DNA of 64,000 bases from Bradyrhizobium symbiodeficiens (GTDB lineage: Bacteria > Pseudomonadota > Alphaproteobacteria > Rhizobiales > Xanthobacteraceae). The DNA lies in assembly GCF_002266465.3 (NCBI RefSeq), contig NZ_CP029427.2, positions 5,768,501-5,832,500 of the forward strand, read 5' to 3'. Numbering within the stretch: position 1 is the first letter of the stretch; each line of letters opens with the position of its first letter. The notes under the pieces were generated by a model. That model searched no databases. It was not told the DNA's origin and saw nothing but the letters and a program-made list of their open reading frames with translations. Shown here in pieces: positions 51,657 through 59,188 of this stretch. Both the position numbers and the translations under genes were made by a program.

Positions 51657-53057
51657 CTAGCCCACGGGGTCGATCGGCGACGGCGGCACGCCGCCGGCCT
51701 CGATCGCCTCGCCCGCAAGCAGGCAGAGATCCTCGCGATAGCGGCCGGAGACGATATGCACGCCGACCGGCGCCTTGCCGACCAGACCGGTGGAGACCAC
51801 GAGGCCCGGCAGACCCATGAAGGGAATCGCGATCTGCGGCAGCTGCGCTTCCCAGACCCGCTTGAAGGACTCGTCGTCCTTGCAGTCGAGATGATCGGGG
51901 AACGGCAGCTCGCCGGACACCGGCGTCAGCAGGACGGCGTATTTTTCGAAGAACAGCATCCAGTCGCGGGTCAGCGTGGCTCTACGGGTCAGCGCCTTGG
52001 CGTAATTGGCCTGATCCATCGGCGTGACCCTGGCGCGGTTGCCGCGCAGGCACGCCAGCGCGCCGGGATCGCCCTCGCGCTCGGCCATCTCCAGCTGGGC
52101 CTCATAGCCGTCGCCGAGCCAGAGCTTGATCTGCCACTCGACTGCTTCGCGCATCGACGGCGTGTTTTCGATCGTCTCGACCGTCCAGCCGGCACGCTCG
52201 AGCCGCTTGCCGGCATCGATCACCGCCGCCTTCACTTCGGGCGTGGTGGCAAGGCCGTCCGGATTGAGGCAGAGCGCGGCGCGCTTGTCCCGCGCGGGGC
52301 CTTCGAGCGGCACCGGTACGAACCAGGGGTCGCGGATGTCGCGGGCCGACATCGCTGCCAGCGAAATCCTGATGTCATTGACGGTGCGCGCCAGCGGGCC
52401 CGAGACCGCCATGATCTGCGGTCCGATCGGACGCTCCGGCAGCGCAGGATTGAAGGCGGGGATGCGGCCGAGCGTCGGGCGCAGGCCGTGCACGCCGCAG
52501 GCATAGGCGGGGTAGCGGATCGAGCCGGCAATGTCGGTGCCATGGGCGATATGGCCGATGCCGGCCGCGACCGCCGAACCGGCGCCGCCGGAGGAGCCAC
52601 CCGGGGTCAGCGAAGCATCGCGTGGGTTCCTGGTATCGCCATGGACCAGATTGGTCGTGAACCAGCGATAGGAGAAGGCGGGGCAATTGGTGCGCCCAAG
52701 GAGAATCGCGCCAGCCTTGCGGAAATTGGCGACCACCGGATTGTCCTCGCGCGCGATCAGGTCGCGCTGGAGCTTCAGGCCGTTGGTGGTGGCAAAACCC
52801 TCCTGGTCGACATTGGCCTTGATGGTGACGGGCACGCCGGCGAGCACGCCGGGGTCCTCACCTCGCGCAATGGCGGCATCGACGGCGTCGGCCTGCTTGA
52901 GCACGTCCTCCGGCCGGTGGTCGATCACCGCGTTGAGCTTGGGATTGACGGCATCGAGCCGGGCGAGCCCGGCCTTGGCCGCCTCCATGGCGGACACTTT
53001 TTTGGACTTGACGAGGGTGGCGAGGTCGGCCGCCGACAGGCGCCAGAGATCTTGCAT
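51657..53057 (-). CDS. amidase signature family enzyme
   Basis: A 466-residue enzyme from the ATG at 53057 (MQDLWRLSAADLATLVKSKK). The Ser-cisSer-Lys triad is complete: K80 (VTIKANVD), S155 (PGGSSGGAG) and S179 (GTDIAGSI), with the usual spacing of 24 between the two Ser. It hydrolyses amide bonds in small molecules; the substrate is unknown. The open frame to 53237 runs into the palindromic repeat at 53182 and is rejected. It heads an operon with the peroxidase and DUF3297 genes. Confidence 0.93.
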   Translation of the reverse strand: MQDLWRLSAADLATLVKSKKVSAMEAAKAGLARLDAVNPKLNAVIDHRPEDVLKQADAVDAAIARGEDPGVLAGVPVTIKANVDQEGFATTNGLKLQRDLIAREDNPVVANFRKAGAILLGRTNCPAFSYRWFTTNLVHGDTRNPRDASLTPGGSSGGAGSAVAAGIGHIAHGTDIAGSIRYPAYACGVHGLRPTLGRIPAFNPALPERPIGPQIMAVSGPLARTVNDIRISLAAMSARDIRDPWFVPVPLEGPARDKRAALCLNPDGLATTPEVKAAVIDAGKRLERAGWTVETIENTPSMREAVEWQIKLWLGDGYEAQLEMAEREGDPGALACLRGNRARVTPMDQANYAKALTRRATLTRDWMLFFEKYAVLLTPVSGELPFPDHLDCKDDESFKRVWEAQLPQIAIPFMGLPGLVVSTGLVGKAPVGVHIVSGRYREDLCLLAGEAIEAGGVPPSPIDPVG

Positions 53058-53181
53058 GGCTTGCTCCGTGTAACCGGCGTCTTTTAGCGCCGGGAACGCG
53101 GCAAAGCCATGCGGATTTCGCGGGGGCGAAGGAAGGGGGGGGCTCGAAATTGATTGCTGGATCGAGCAGCAAGCTCGGTAA

Positions 53182-53298
53182 CCTCTCCCGCTTGCGGGAG
53201 AGGTCGCGCCGAAGGCGCGGGTGAGGATTCTCTCCACCGGGGGAGTCTTCGTTGTCGAGACACCCTCTCCCCAGCCCTCCCCCGCAGGCGGGGGAGGG
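53182..53298. repeat. palindromic repeat with CCTCTCCCGC hairpins, copy 2
   Basis: CCTCTCCCGC-TT-GCGGGAGAGG (53182-53203) and CCCTCCCCCGC-AG-GCGGGGGAGGG (53275-53298) form two hairpins spaced as in the copy at 43119-43237, with G+C-rich pairing between them. It lies between the amidase start and the DUF6894 stop. Confidence 0.85.
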
Positions 53299-53316
53299 AG
53301 CGCACCTCGCGCGCCT

Positions 53317-53577
53317 CTAATGCAGCGTCGCGGACTTGTCAGGGATGTCCAGCAGGGCCTCGGTGAAGGGGAACTCCAGCACGATCTCGCCTTCGCCGTC
53401 AGTCACCTCGATCACGGCGTCCAACAGGGCGCGCTGGGTGCCCTCGGACTTCACCACCTCCAGGATCATCTGGCGGGCGACCTCCCAGGCATGATCGGGG
53501 TTGCGCAGTTCCTCGCCTTCGGGATCCACGATCAATTCGTCGTCGATACGGGTGTTGAAGAAATATCTGGGCATCAT
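53317..53577 (-). CDS. small DUF6894-type protein
   Basis: An 86-residue acidic protein starting MMPRYFFNTRIDDELIVDPE, the motif of a small rhizobial family (M-P-R-Y-F-F-H/N-T-R-I-D ... D-P-E-G) of unknown function. No signal or membrane segment. The first ATG is 53577; the second, 53574, fits as well. The frame extends to 53748, but the extra part is outside the family. It is divergent from the pqq operon across a 246-base spacer in which I see no other feature. Confidence 0.8.
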   Translation of the reverse strand: MMPRYFFNTRIDDELIVDPEGEELRNPDHAWEVARQMILEVVKSEGTQRALLDAVIEVTDGEGEIVLEFPFTEALLDIPDKSATLH

Positions 53578-53823
53578 CGGGATCCAGTTGGGTCGCCTGT
53601 ACCGGAATGAAAGCTGCACTGCACTCACAAGTGCTTTATCAGGACAGGGTTCGGGACCGAATGCGCCGGGCGCAAGGCAGTGCCTCAGAAGTGGTGTTCC
53701 CAAGGTCATATTTCGCAGCGCAACATGGTCTTCTCGGGAAAATTTCACTGGCGAACTTCTCAGCGCGCACTAACTTAACGGGTGGGCGGATACGTCCGAA
53801 TTCGCGAAAATGGAGTGCCAAAA

Positions 53824-53904
53824 ATGGCCTGGAAAGCCCCGAAGATCGTCGAAGTGCCCTGCGGCATGGAAATCAACATGTATGTGAGCGCCACCCGCAA
53901 GTAA
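53824..53904 (+). CDS. pqqA: PqqA, coenzyme PQQ precursor peptide (26 residues)
   Basis: Too short for ordinary gene calling, but certain from its sequence: 26 residues starting MAWKAPKIVEVPCGMEINMY, with the E16-I-N-M-Y20 pair (E-x3-Y). Glu16 and Tyr20 are cross-linked by PqqE and cut out to become pyrroloquinoline quinone. TGGAGTG lies 7 bases ahead of the ATG. It is the first gene of pqqABCDE; the 147-base gap to pqqB holds a long hairpin (53930-54025) that would raise the pqqA dose over the enzymes. Confidence 0.97.
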   Translation: MAWKAPKIVEVPCGMEINMYVSATRK

Positions 53905-53929
53905 GCGGTTGGTGAGTTTGCGTTCTGCG

Positions 53930-54025
53930 CAGGTGGATCTTTCGGCCCAAGTTCTTTCGTTAGGATTCTTTCGGTCACGATAGGTTTCCGGAAGATAAGG
54001 ACTGTGTCGGCCTAAGATCCACCTG
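53930..54025 (+). promoter_or_regulatory. long stem-loop between pqqA and pqqB
   Basis: CAGGTGGATCTT (53930-53941) pairs perfectly with AAGATCCACCTG (54014-54025). After a small internal loop, GGCC (53944-53947) pairs with GGCC (54009-54012), so 16 pairs close a loop of about 61 bases. Three TCTTTCG direct repeats start at 53938, 53953 and 53967. Placed 26 bases after the pqqA stop and 26 before the pqqB ATG, it could stabilise pqqA mRNA, attenuate read-through, or be cut by RNase. The role is inference. Confidence 0.7.
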
Positions 54026-54051
54026 GCGACGTTGCTTCCAGGAGACGGGTC

Positions 54052-54981
54052 ATGCTTCGCGTCGTCGTCCTGGGCGCCGCAGCCGGCGGCGGAGTGCCGC
54101 AATGGAATTGCGGCTGCGAGGGCTGCCGGGCGGCCCGTGCGAACGGTCACGAACTCCAGAGAACCCAGGCCTCGGTCGCCTTCAGCGGCGACGGCGAGCA
54201 CTGGTTCCTGATCAACGCCTCCCCGGATCTGCGCCAGCAATTGAATGCCACGCCGCAATTGCACCCCAAGGCTGGGGCGCTGCGCCATACGCCCGTCGCG
54301 GGCGTGATCCTGACCAACAGCGAAGTGGATGCGGTGGCCGGCCTATTGTCGATGCGCGAGAGCTCGCCGTTCACGATCTACGCGCACGACAAGGTGCTGG
54401 CGATCCTTGCCAGCAACAGCATCTTCAACGTGCTGAACGAGAAGCACGTGCGGCGCCAGCCGATCGGCATCAATGAGCCGTTCGAGCCGCGCCTCTCCGA
54501 CGGTGCGCGCTCCGGACTGGAAGTCCTGCCCTTCGCCGTCTCGGGCAAGTCGGCCTGGTATCTGGAAGGCAAGGCGCATCCCGGCGGCGAGACCGGCGAC
54601 GGCGACACGCTGGGCCTGAAGATCACCGACAAGGCGACCGGCAAGTGTTTCTACTTCATCGCCGCCTGCGCCGAGGTGACCGACGCGCTCAAGGCCGAGA
54701 TCGACGGCGCTTCGCTGGTGTTCTTCGATGGCACGGTCTGGCAGGACGACGAGATGATCAAGGCCGGGTTAGGCCACAAGACCGGCAGGAGCATGGGACA
54801 CGTCGCCATGTCCGGGCAGGACGGCGCCATCGCGCGGCTGGCCGACCTTAGTATCGACAGGAAGGTATTTCTGCATATCAATAACTCGAACCCGGCGCTG
54901 CTGCCTGCCTCGTCCGAGCGCAAGGCCGCCGAGGCGGCGGGCTGGCAGATACCGGCGGATGGAACGGAGATCGTGCTGTGA
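54052..54981 (+). CDS. pqqB: PqqB, metallo-beta-lactamase-fold PQQ biosynthesis protein
   Basis: A 309-residue cytosolic protein starting MLRVVVLGAAAGGGVPQWNC, as in all PqqB. The family has a metallo-hydrolase fold; here the conserved C-G-C-E-G-C-R-A-A-R zinc-binding Cys cluster and F-L-I-N-A-S-P-D-L-R-Q-Q are seen. It acts on the excised Glu-Tyr intermediate, probably as a hydroxylase. The CCAGGAGAC ribosome site lies 7 bases upstream. The stop TGA overlaps the GTG start of pqqC (54978). Confidence 0.96.
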   Translation: MLRVVVLGAAAGGGVPQWNCGCEGCRAARANGHELQRTQASVAFSGDGEHWFLINASPDLRQQLNATPQLHPKAGALRHTPVAGVILTNSEVDAVAGLLSMRESSPFTIYAHDKVLAILASNSIFNVLNEKHVRRQPIGINEPFEPRLSDGARSGLEVLPFAVSGKSAWYLEGKAHPGGETGDGDTLGLKITDKATGKCFYFIAACAEVTDALKAEIDGASLVFFDGTVWQDDEMIKAGLGHKTGRSMGHVAMSGQDGAIARLADLSIDRKVFLHINNSNPALLPASSERKAAEAAGWQIPADGTEIVL

Positions 54982-55757
54982 ATGCGGCCTCAATGACTGG
55001 AATGACTGCGCTCTCGATCGGCAAGGATATCAAGCTCAACTCCGCCGAGGAGCTCGAGGCGACGCTGCGCCATATCGGCGCGACGCGCTATCACAGCCTG
55101 CACCCCTTCCATAAGCTGCTGCATGGCGGCAAGCTCAACAAGGGCCAGGTGCAGGCCTGGGCGCTGAACCGCTATTATTATCAGAGCACGATCCCGATCA
55201 AGGACGCGGTGGTGATCTCGCGCTTCCGCGACCGCGCCACGCGCCTGGAATGGCGCCACCGCATCGAGGACCATGACGGCGATGTCGGAAGCGAAGGCGG
55301 CATCGAGCGCTGGATCAAGCTGACCGACGGCCTCGGGCTCGACACGGCTTACGTGGAATCGACCGAAGGCATTTTGCCGGCGACGCGCTTCGCGGTCGAA
55401 GCCTATGTCCATTATTGCCGCGAGAAGTCGCCGCTGGAGGCGATCGCCTCGTCGCTGACCGAATTGTTCGCTCCGAACCTGCACGAAGAGCGCATCGCCG
55501 GCATGCTGCAGCATTACGACTTCGTCAACCCCGATATCATGAGCTACTTCAAGCGCCGCCTCACCCAGGCGCCACGCGACGCCAATTTCGCGCTCAACTA
55601 TGTCCGGACCCACGCGAGAACGCCGGAGGAGCGCGCGTTGGTCTGCAATGCGCTGATCTTCAAGACCAACGTTCTGTGGGTACAGCTCGATGCGCTCCAG
55701 CACGCCTATGTCGAGGGGAACATCCCGCCAGGCGCCTTCGTGCCGAGCGCGAGCTGA
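54978..55757 (+). CDS. pqqC: PqqC, pyrroloquinoline-quinone synthase
   Basis: A 259-residue cofactorless oxidase that performs the last ring closure and eight-electron oxidation to PQQ. H-P-F-H-K-L-L-H-G-G-K-L and W-A-L-N-R-Y-Y-Y-Q-S-T-I-P-I-K-D-A are hallmark PqqC sequences, with the active-site His and Tyr residues in place. It starts at a GTG (54978) overlapping the pqqB stop by 4 bases; ATGs at 54993 and 55002 are alternatives. Two Met near the N-terminus are not conserved in the family, so the exact start is uncertain. Confidence 0.96.
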   Translation: MNAASMTGMTALSIGKDIKLNSAEELEATLRHIGATRYHSLHPFHKLLHGGKLNKGQVQAWALNRYYYQSTIPIKDAVVISRFRDRATRLEWRHRIEDHDGDVGSEGGIERWIKLTDGLGLDTAYVESTEGILPATRFAVEAYVHYCREKSPLEAIASSLTELFAPNLHEERIAGMLQHYDFVNPDIMSYFKRRLTQAPRDANFALNYVRTHARTPEERALVCNALIFKTNVLWVQLDALQHAYVEGNIPPGAFVPSAS

Positions 55758-55767
55758 GGAACAATCG

Positions 55768-56079
55768 ATGGCCGGGCCGCGTCATATCAGCGTCAGCGAG
55801 GCAAGCCGCCCCGTGCTGCCGCGGCACGCCAAGCTGAAATATGACGAGACGCGCAAGGTCTGGGTCATCCTGGCGCCGGAACGGGTGCTGGCGCCGGACG
55901 AGATCGCGGTCGAGGTCTTGCAGCTCTGCAACGGCGAGCGCAGTGTCGGCGACGTGTCCGATCAGCTGGCCGCAAAATACGCCGCGCCGCGCGAAGCAAT
56001 CCTCGCCGACGTCATCGTCATGCTGCAGGATCTCGCCGACAAGGGCTTCCTCACCGAGATCAGGGAGAAGACGCCATGA
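55768..56079 (+). CDS. pqqD: PqqD, peptide chaperone for PqqE
   Basis: A 103-residue protein from the ATG at 55768, preceded by GCTGAGGAA. The winged RiPP-recognition fold is recognised from R-P-V-L-P-R-H-A-K-L-K-Y-D-E-T-R and W-V-I-L-A-P-E-R-V-L-A-P-D-E-I-A, then N-G-E-R-S-V-G-D-V. PqqD binds PqqA and presents it to PqqE. It follows pqqC by 10 bases and overlaps pqqE by 4 (ATGA at 56076). The frame opens at 55690 inside pqqC and is not used. Confidence 0.95.
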   Translation: MAGPRHISVSEASRPVLPRHAKLKYDETRKVWVILAPERVLAPDEIAVEVLQLCNGERSVGDVSDQLAAKYAAPREAILADVIVMLQDLADKGFLTEIREKTP

Positions 56080-57269
56080 GCGATGTGCTCCCGACCATCC
56101 CACCTGAAACCAGCGACAGCCTCGCGGTGCTGGAGAAGAGCCGCTCCACGGCGGAGACCTTCGGCATTCCGCTGGCCGTGCTGCTCGAGATCACCCATCG
56201 CTGCCCGCTGCAATGCCCCTATTGCTCCAATCCGGTCGAACTCGATCGCTCCGGCAACGAGCTGACCACCGATGAATGGAAGAAGGTGCTGAGCGAGCTC
56301 GCCGAGATCGGCGTGCTGCAGGTGCATTTCTCCGGCGGCGAGCCGACGGCGCGCAAGGACCTCGTCGACCTTGTCAGGCATGCCAGCGACGTCGGGCTCT
56401 ACACCAACCTCATCACCTCCGCCGTGCTGCTGACGCGCGAGAAGCTGAGCGAACTCGCCGATGCCGGGCTCTGCCATGTGCAGATCTCCTTCCAGGGCAT
56501 CGAGGAAGGCCTCGCCGATCGCGTCGCCGGCTACAAGGGCGGGCACCGCAAGAAGCTCGAAGTCGCAAAATGGACGCGCGAGCTCGATCTGCCGCTCACC
56601 GTGAACGCGGTGATGCATCGCCAGAATTTGCATCAGCTGCCTGATATCATCCAGATGTCCGTCGATCTCGATGCCGACCGGCTCGAGGTCGCCAATGTCC
56701 AATATTACGGCTGGGCGCTGAAGAATCGCGCCGCGCTGATGCCGACTGTGGCGCAGCTCGACGAGTGCACTGAAATCGTCGAGGCGGCGCGCGAGCGGCT
56801 GAAGGGCCGGCTGACGATCGACTACGTGGTCCCTGATTACTACGCGCTGCGGCCGAAGAAGTGCATGGGCGGCTGGGGTCGGCAGTTCTTCAACATCTCG
56901 CCGGCCGGCAAGGTGCTGCCCTGCCACGCCGCCGAGAGCGTCACCGGGCTCGACTTCGAATCGGTGCGCTCCAATCATTCGATCGCCTGGATCTGGCAGA
57001 ACTCCGAGGCCTTCAACCGCTATCGCGGCACCGGCTGGATGAAGGAGCCGTGCAAAACTTGCGAATTCCGCGAGATCGATTTCGGCGGCTGCCGCTGCCA
57101 GGCCTTCGCGCTGACGGGCGATGCCGCCAACACCGACCCCGCCTGCGCGCTGTCGCCGCTGCACGAGACCATCTTCAAGCAGGCGGAAGCCGAGGCCGAG
57201 GGCGAGACCAACCGCTTCCTCTATCGCAATTTCGCCGGCGGCACCCTGGAATCCGAGAATGGCGCCTGA
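56076..57269 (+). CDS. pqqE: PqqE, radical SAM cross-linking enzyme
   Basis: A 397-residue cytosolic enzyme that forms the carbon-carbon bond between Glu16 and Tyr20 of PqqA. The radical SAM motif is C43-P-L-Q-C47-P-Y-C50. The GGE motif is in V-H-F-S-G-G-E-P-T-A-R. The C-terminal SPASM region has the Cys set including C-M-G-G-W-G and L-P-C-H-A-A-E-S, then C-K-T-C-E-F-R, for auxiliary clusters. It needs PqqD to recognise the peptide. Its 3' end overlaps the hydrolase gene by 11 bases, so that gene belongs to the operon. Confidence 0.96.
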   Translation: MSDVLPTIPPETSDSLAVLEKSRSTAETFGIPLAVLLEITHRCPLQCPYCSNPVELDRSGNELTTDEWKKVLSELAEIGVLQVHFSGGEPTARKDLVDLVRHASDVGLYTNLITSAVLLTREKLSELADAGLCHVQISFQGIEEGLADRVAGYKGGHRKKLEVAKWTRELDLPLTVNAVMHRQNLHQLPDIIQMSVDLDADRLEVANVQYYGWALKNRAALMPTVAQLDECTEIVEAARERLKGRLTIDYVVPDYYALRPKKCMGGWGRQFFNISPAGKVLPCHAAESVTGLDFESVRSNHSIAWIWQNSEAFNRYRGTGWMKEPCKTCEFREIDFGGCRCQAFALTGDAANTDPACALSPLHETIFKQAEAEAEGETNRFLYRNFAGGTLESENGA

Positions 57270-58245
57270 CGCCGACGCAGGCACAGCGACCAGGCGTGCC
57301 GATCCCTTTGCGCCCCTGACCTCCGACATGCTCGACGTCGGCGACGGCCATGAGCTCTATATCGAGAGCGTCGGCCGCAGCGACGGCCTTCCCGCGGTCT
57401 ATCTGCATGGCGGGCCCGGCAGCGGCTGCCAGCCCGACCACCGCCGGCTGTTCGATCCCGAGCGGATGCATGCGGTGCTGTTCGACCAGCGCGGCTGCGG
57501 CCGCAGCCGGCCGAAGGGATCGCGCGAGCACAACACCACGGCGCATCTGATCGCGGACTTGGAAAAGATCCGCGAAAAGTTCGGCTTCGAACGCTGGATG
57601 GTGGTCGGCGGCTCCTGGGGCGCGACGCTGGCGCTGGCCTATGCAGAGGCCCATCCCGAGCGCGTCTCCGGCATTGCGCTCCGCGCGACCTTTCTGGGCA
57701 CGCGGGCGGAGGTCGATACGGCCTTCACGGAGCGGCTGCCGCAATTCTATCCCGCGCTCTCCGAGGATTTTCTGAGCGTGCTGCCGCCCGAGGAACGCGT
57801 GCATCCAGTGGAAGCCTATTATCGCCGCATCCTCGATGCCGATCCGGCCGTTCACGGAGCGGCGGCCCGCGCCTGGCACGACATCGAGCGTGCCTTGTCG
57901 GAGCACAAGCCGGCGAAGACGCGGCTGGACCTGGCGTCGCTGAACGTTTGGCGCACGCTGCCGGCGACGCCGTTCATGGAGGCGCATTACTTCATCAACG
58001 ACAGCTTCATGAGCGAAGACCAGCTGCTGCGGAACGCGGACCGGCTCGCCGGCATTCCCGGCATTATCGTGCAGGGCCGCTACGACCTGTTGTGCCCTCC
58101 CGAGACGTCGCACGCGCTCGCTAAAGCGTGGCCGGGTTCCGAGATTCGGATCGTGGAAGAAGCCGGACATTCGCTCTATGATGGCGGCGTGCGAGACGCG
58201 GTGATGAAGTCGATCGCCGACCTCGCGTCTAAGGCCGCGCGTTAA
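57259..58245 (+). CDS. pip: proline-iminopeptidase-like alpha/beta hydrolase
   Basis: A 328-residue serine hydrolase from the ATG at 57259, overlapping the end of pqqE by 11 bases. The oxyanion motif is H-G-G-P-G-S-G-C, the nucleophile elbow G-G-S-W-G-A-T-L-A, and the catalytic His lies in E-E-A-G-H-S-L. D-Q-R-G-C-G-R-S is a prolyl-iminopeptidase signature. In this position it may trim the PqqA peptide around the Glu-Tyr pair, a step done by PqqF/PqqG in other bacteria; no pqqF or pqqG gene is visible here. The role in PQQ synthesis is inference; it could be an unrelated peptidase. Confidence 0.88.
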   Translation: MAPDADAGTATRRADPFAPLTSDMLDVGDGHELYIESVGRSDGLPAVYLHGGPGSGCQPDHRRLFDPERMHAVLFDQRGCGRSRPKGSREHNTTAHLIADLEKIREKFGFERWMVVGGSWGATLALAYAEAHPERVSGIALRATFLGTRAEVDTAFTERLPQFYPALSEDFLSVLPPEERVHPVEAYYRRILDADPAVHGAAARAWHDIERALSEHKPAKTRLDLASLNVWRTLPATPFMEAHYFINDSFMSEDQLLRNADRLAGIPGIIVQGRYDLLCPPETSHALAKAWPGSEIRIVEEAGHSLYDGGVRDAVMKSIADLASKAAR

Positions 58246-58270
58246 TGCGCGAAAGAAGGACAACAAGAAA

Positions 58271-58948
58271 ATGCCGCTCGCCGGGAAAGGCATGCTGCTC
58301 ACGTCGATGAACATCGACGCAGCCAATGAGGCCGATTTCAATCGCTGGTACGATCGCGAGCATCTGGAAGAGCGCGTCGCGATCGACGGCTTTCTCGAAG
58401 CGCGGCGCTATGTCGCGCATGCCGCCAACCCCAAATATCTCTCGCTGTACTCCACCGCGACGCTCGACGTGCTCGACAGTCCCGCTTACCGGGCGCGGCT
58501 CGCCAATCAGACCGAATGGTCGCGCCGGAGCATGGCGCATTTCAAGGACATGCTGCGCGTGGTCGCGCGCATCACCATCAGCAATGGCACCGGCCGAGGC
58601 GGTGCGCTCGGCGTGGTGCGGCTGCGCCCGACGCCCGACAATGCAGGCGCATGGCGTGATGCACTGCAAGAAAAGCTGGCGCCGGAGCAGCGCGACGGCA
58701 TCATCTCCATGCATCTGCTGGAGAGCGAGCCTGAATTGTCCGGCGCGACCGCGGACATTCCAGCGGTGCGCAACGAAGGCGCGCGCGACTGGTTCGTGCT
58801 GATCGACGGCACACATGTCGGCGCGGTCTCGGCCGTGATCGCCGAACGCTTCACCGGCCCTGGTGCATCACCCTTCCCGCTGCCCGTCTCGGTCGGCACT
58901 TACAGCCTGATGTGGGACCTCGCGAAGAGCGACATCGCGCGCGGCTGA
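58271..58948 (+). CDS. EthD-like tandem ferredoxin-fold protein
   Basis: A 225-residue cytosolic protein. The N-terminal repeat (about 5-115) has the small dimeric alpha/beta barrel layout of the EthD/DUF group, with D-A-A-N-E-A-D-F-N-R-W-Y-D-R-E-H-L-E-E-R-V and a second related half after about 120. Family members act on small aromatic or ether compounds or have no known role. It follows the hydrolase gene by 25 bases and is probably the last gene of the pqq transcript. I cannot say what it does there. Confidence 0.78.
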   Translation: MPLAGKGMLLTSMNIDAANEADFNRWYDREHLEERVAIDGFLEARRYVAHAANPKYLSLYSTATLDVLDSPAYRARLANQTEWSRRSMAHFKDMLRVVARITISNGTGRGGALGVVRLRPTPDNAGAWRDALQEKLAPEQRDGIISMHLLESEPELSGATADIPAVRNEGARDWFVLIDGTHVGAVSAVIAERFTGPGASPFPLPVSVGTYSLMWDLAKSDIARG

Positions 58949-59188
58949 CGCGCTCGCACGCATCGCAGCATATTGCACCGCACCCGCATCGCGCGCAGCC
59001 GTTAATGCTGTGCGCGCTTGGCTCCCATGAAAGGGGGAAGGCGCGAAACTTTGCCTTTGTACTTCGGAAAGGTTCTAATAAGCTAACCCAATGACGTCAT
59101 TCACGAACCAGATCGAAGCGCGTTAAGCGCTCGCCTAGCTCAACAAAAGAGGCCGCCGGGTCCTTGAGCCTGCGCGGACAGGGTAGGA

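Noticed and set aside
53058..53237. 60-residue N-terminal extension of the amidase
   Set aside because: It would be translated from the palindromic repeat at 53182 and is low-complexity.
58949..59188. Possible regulatory leader in the 240-base spacer before the oxidoreductase operon
   Set aside because: Several weak inverted repeats but none above about 6 pairs, and no riboswitch core that I recognise.
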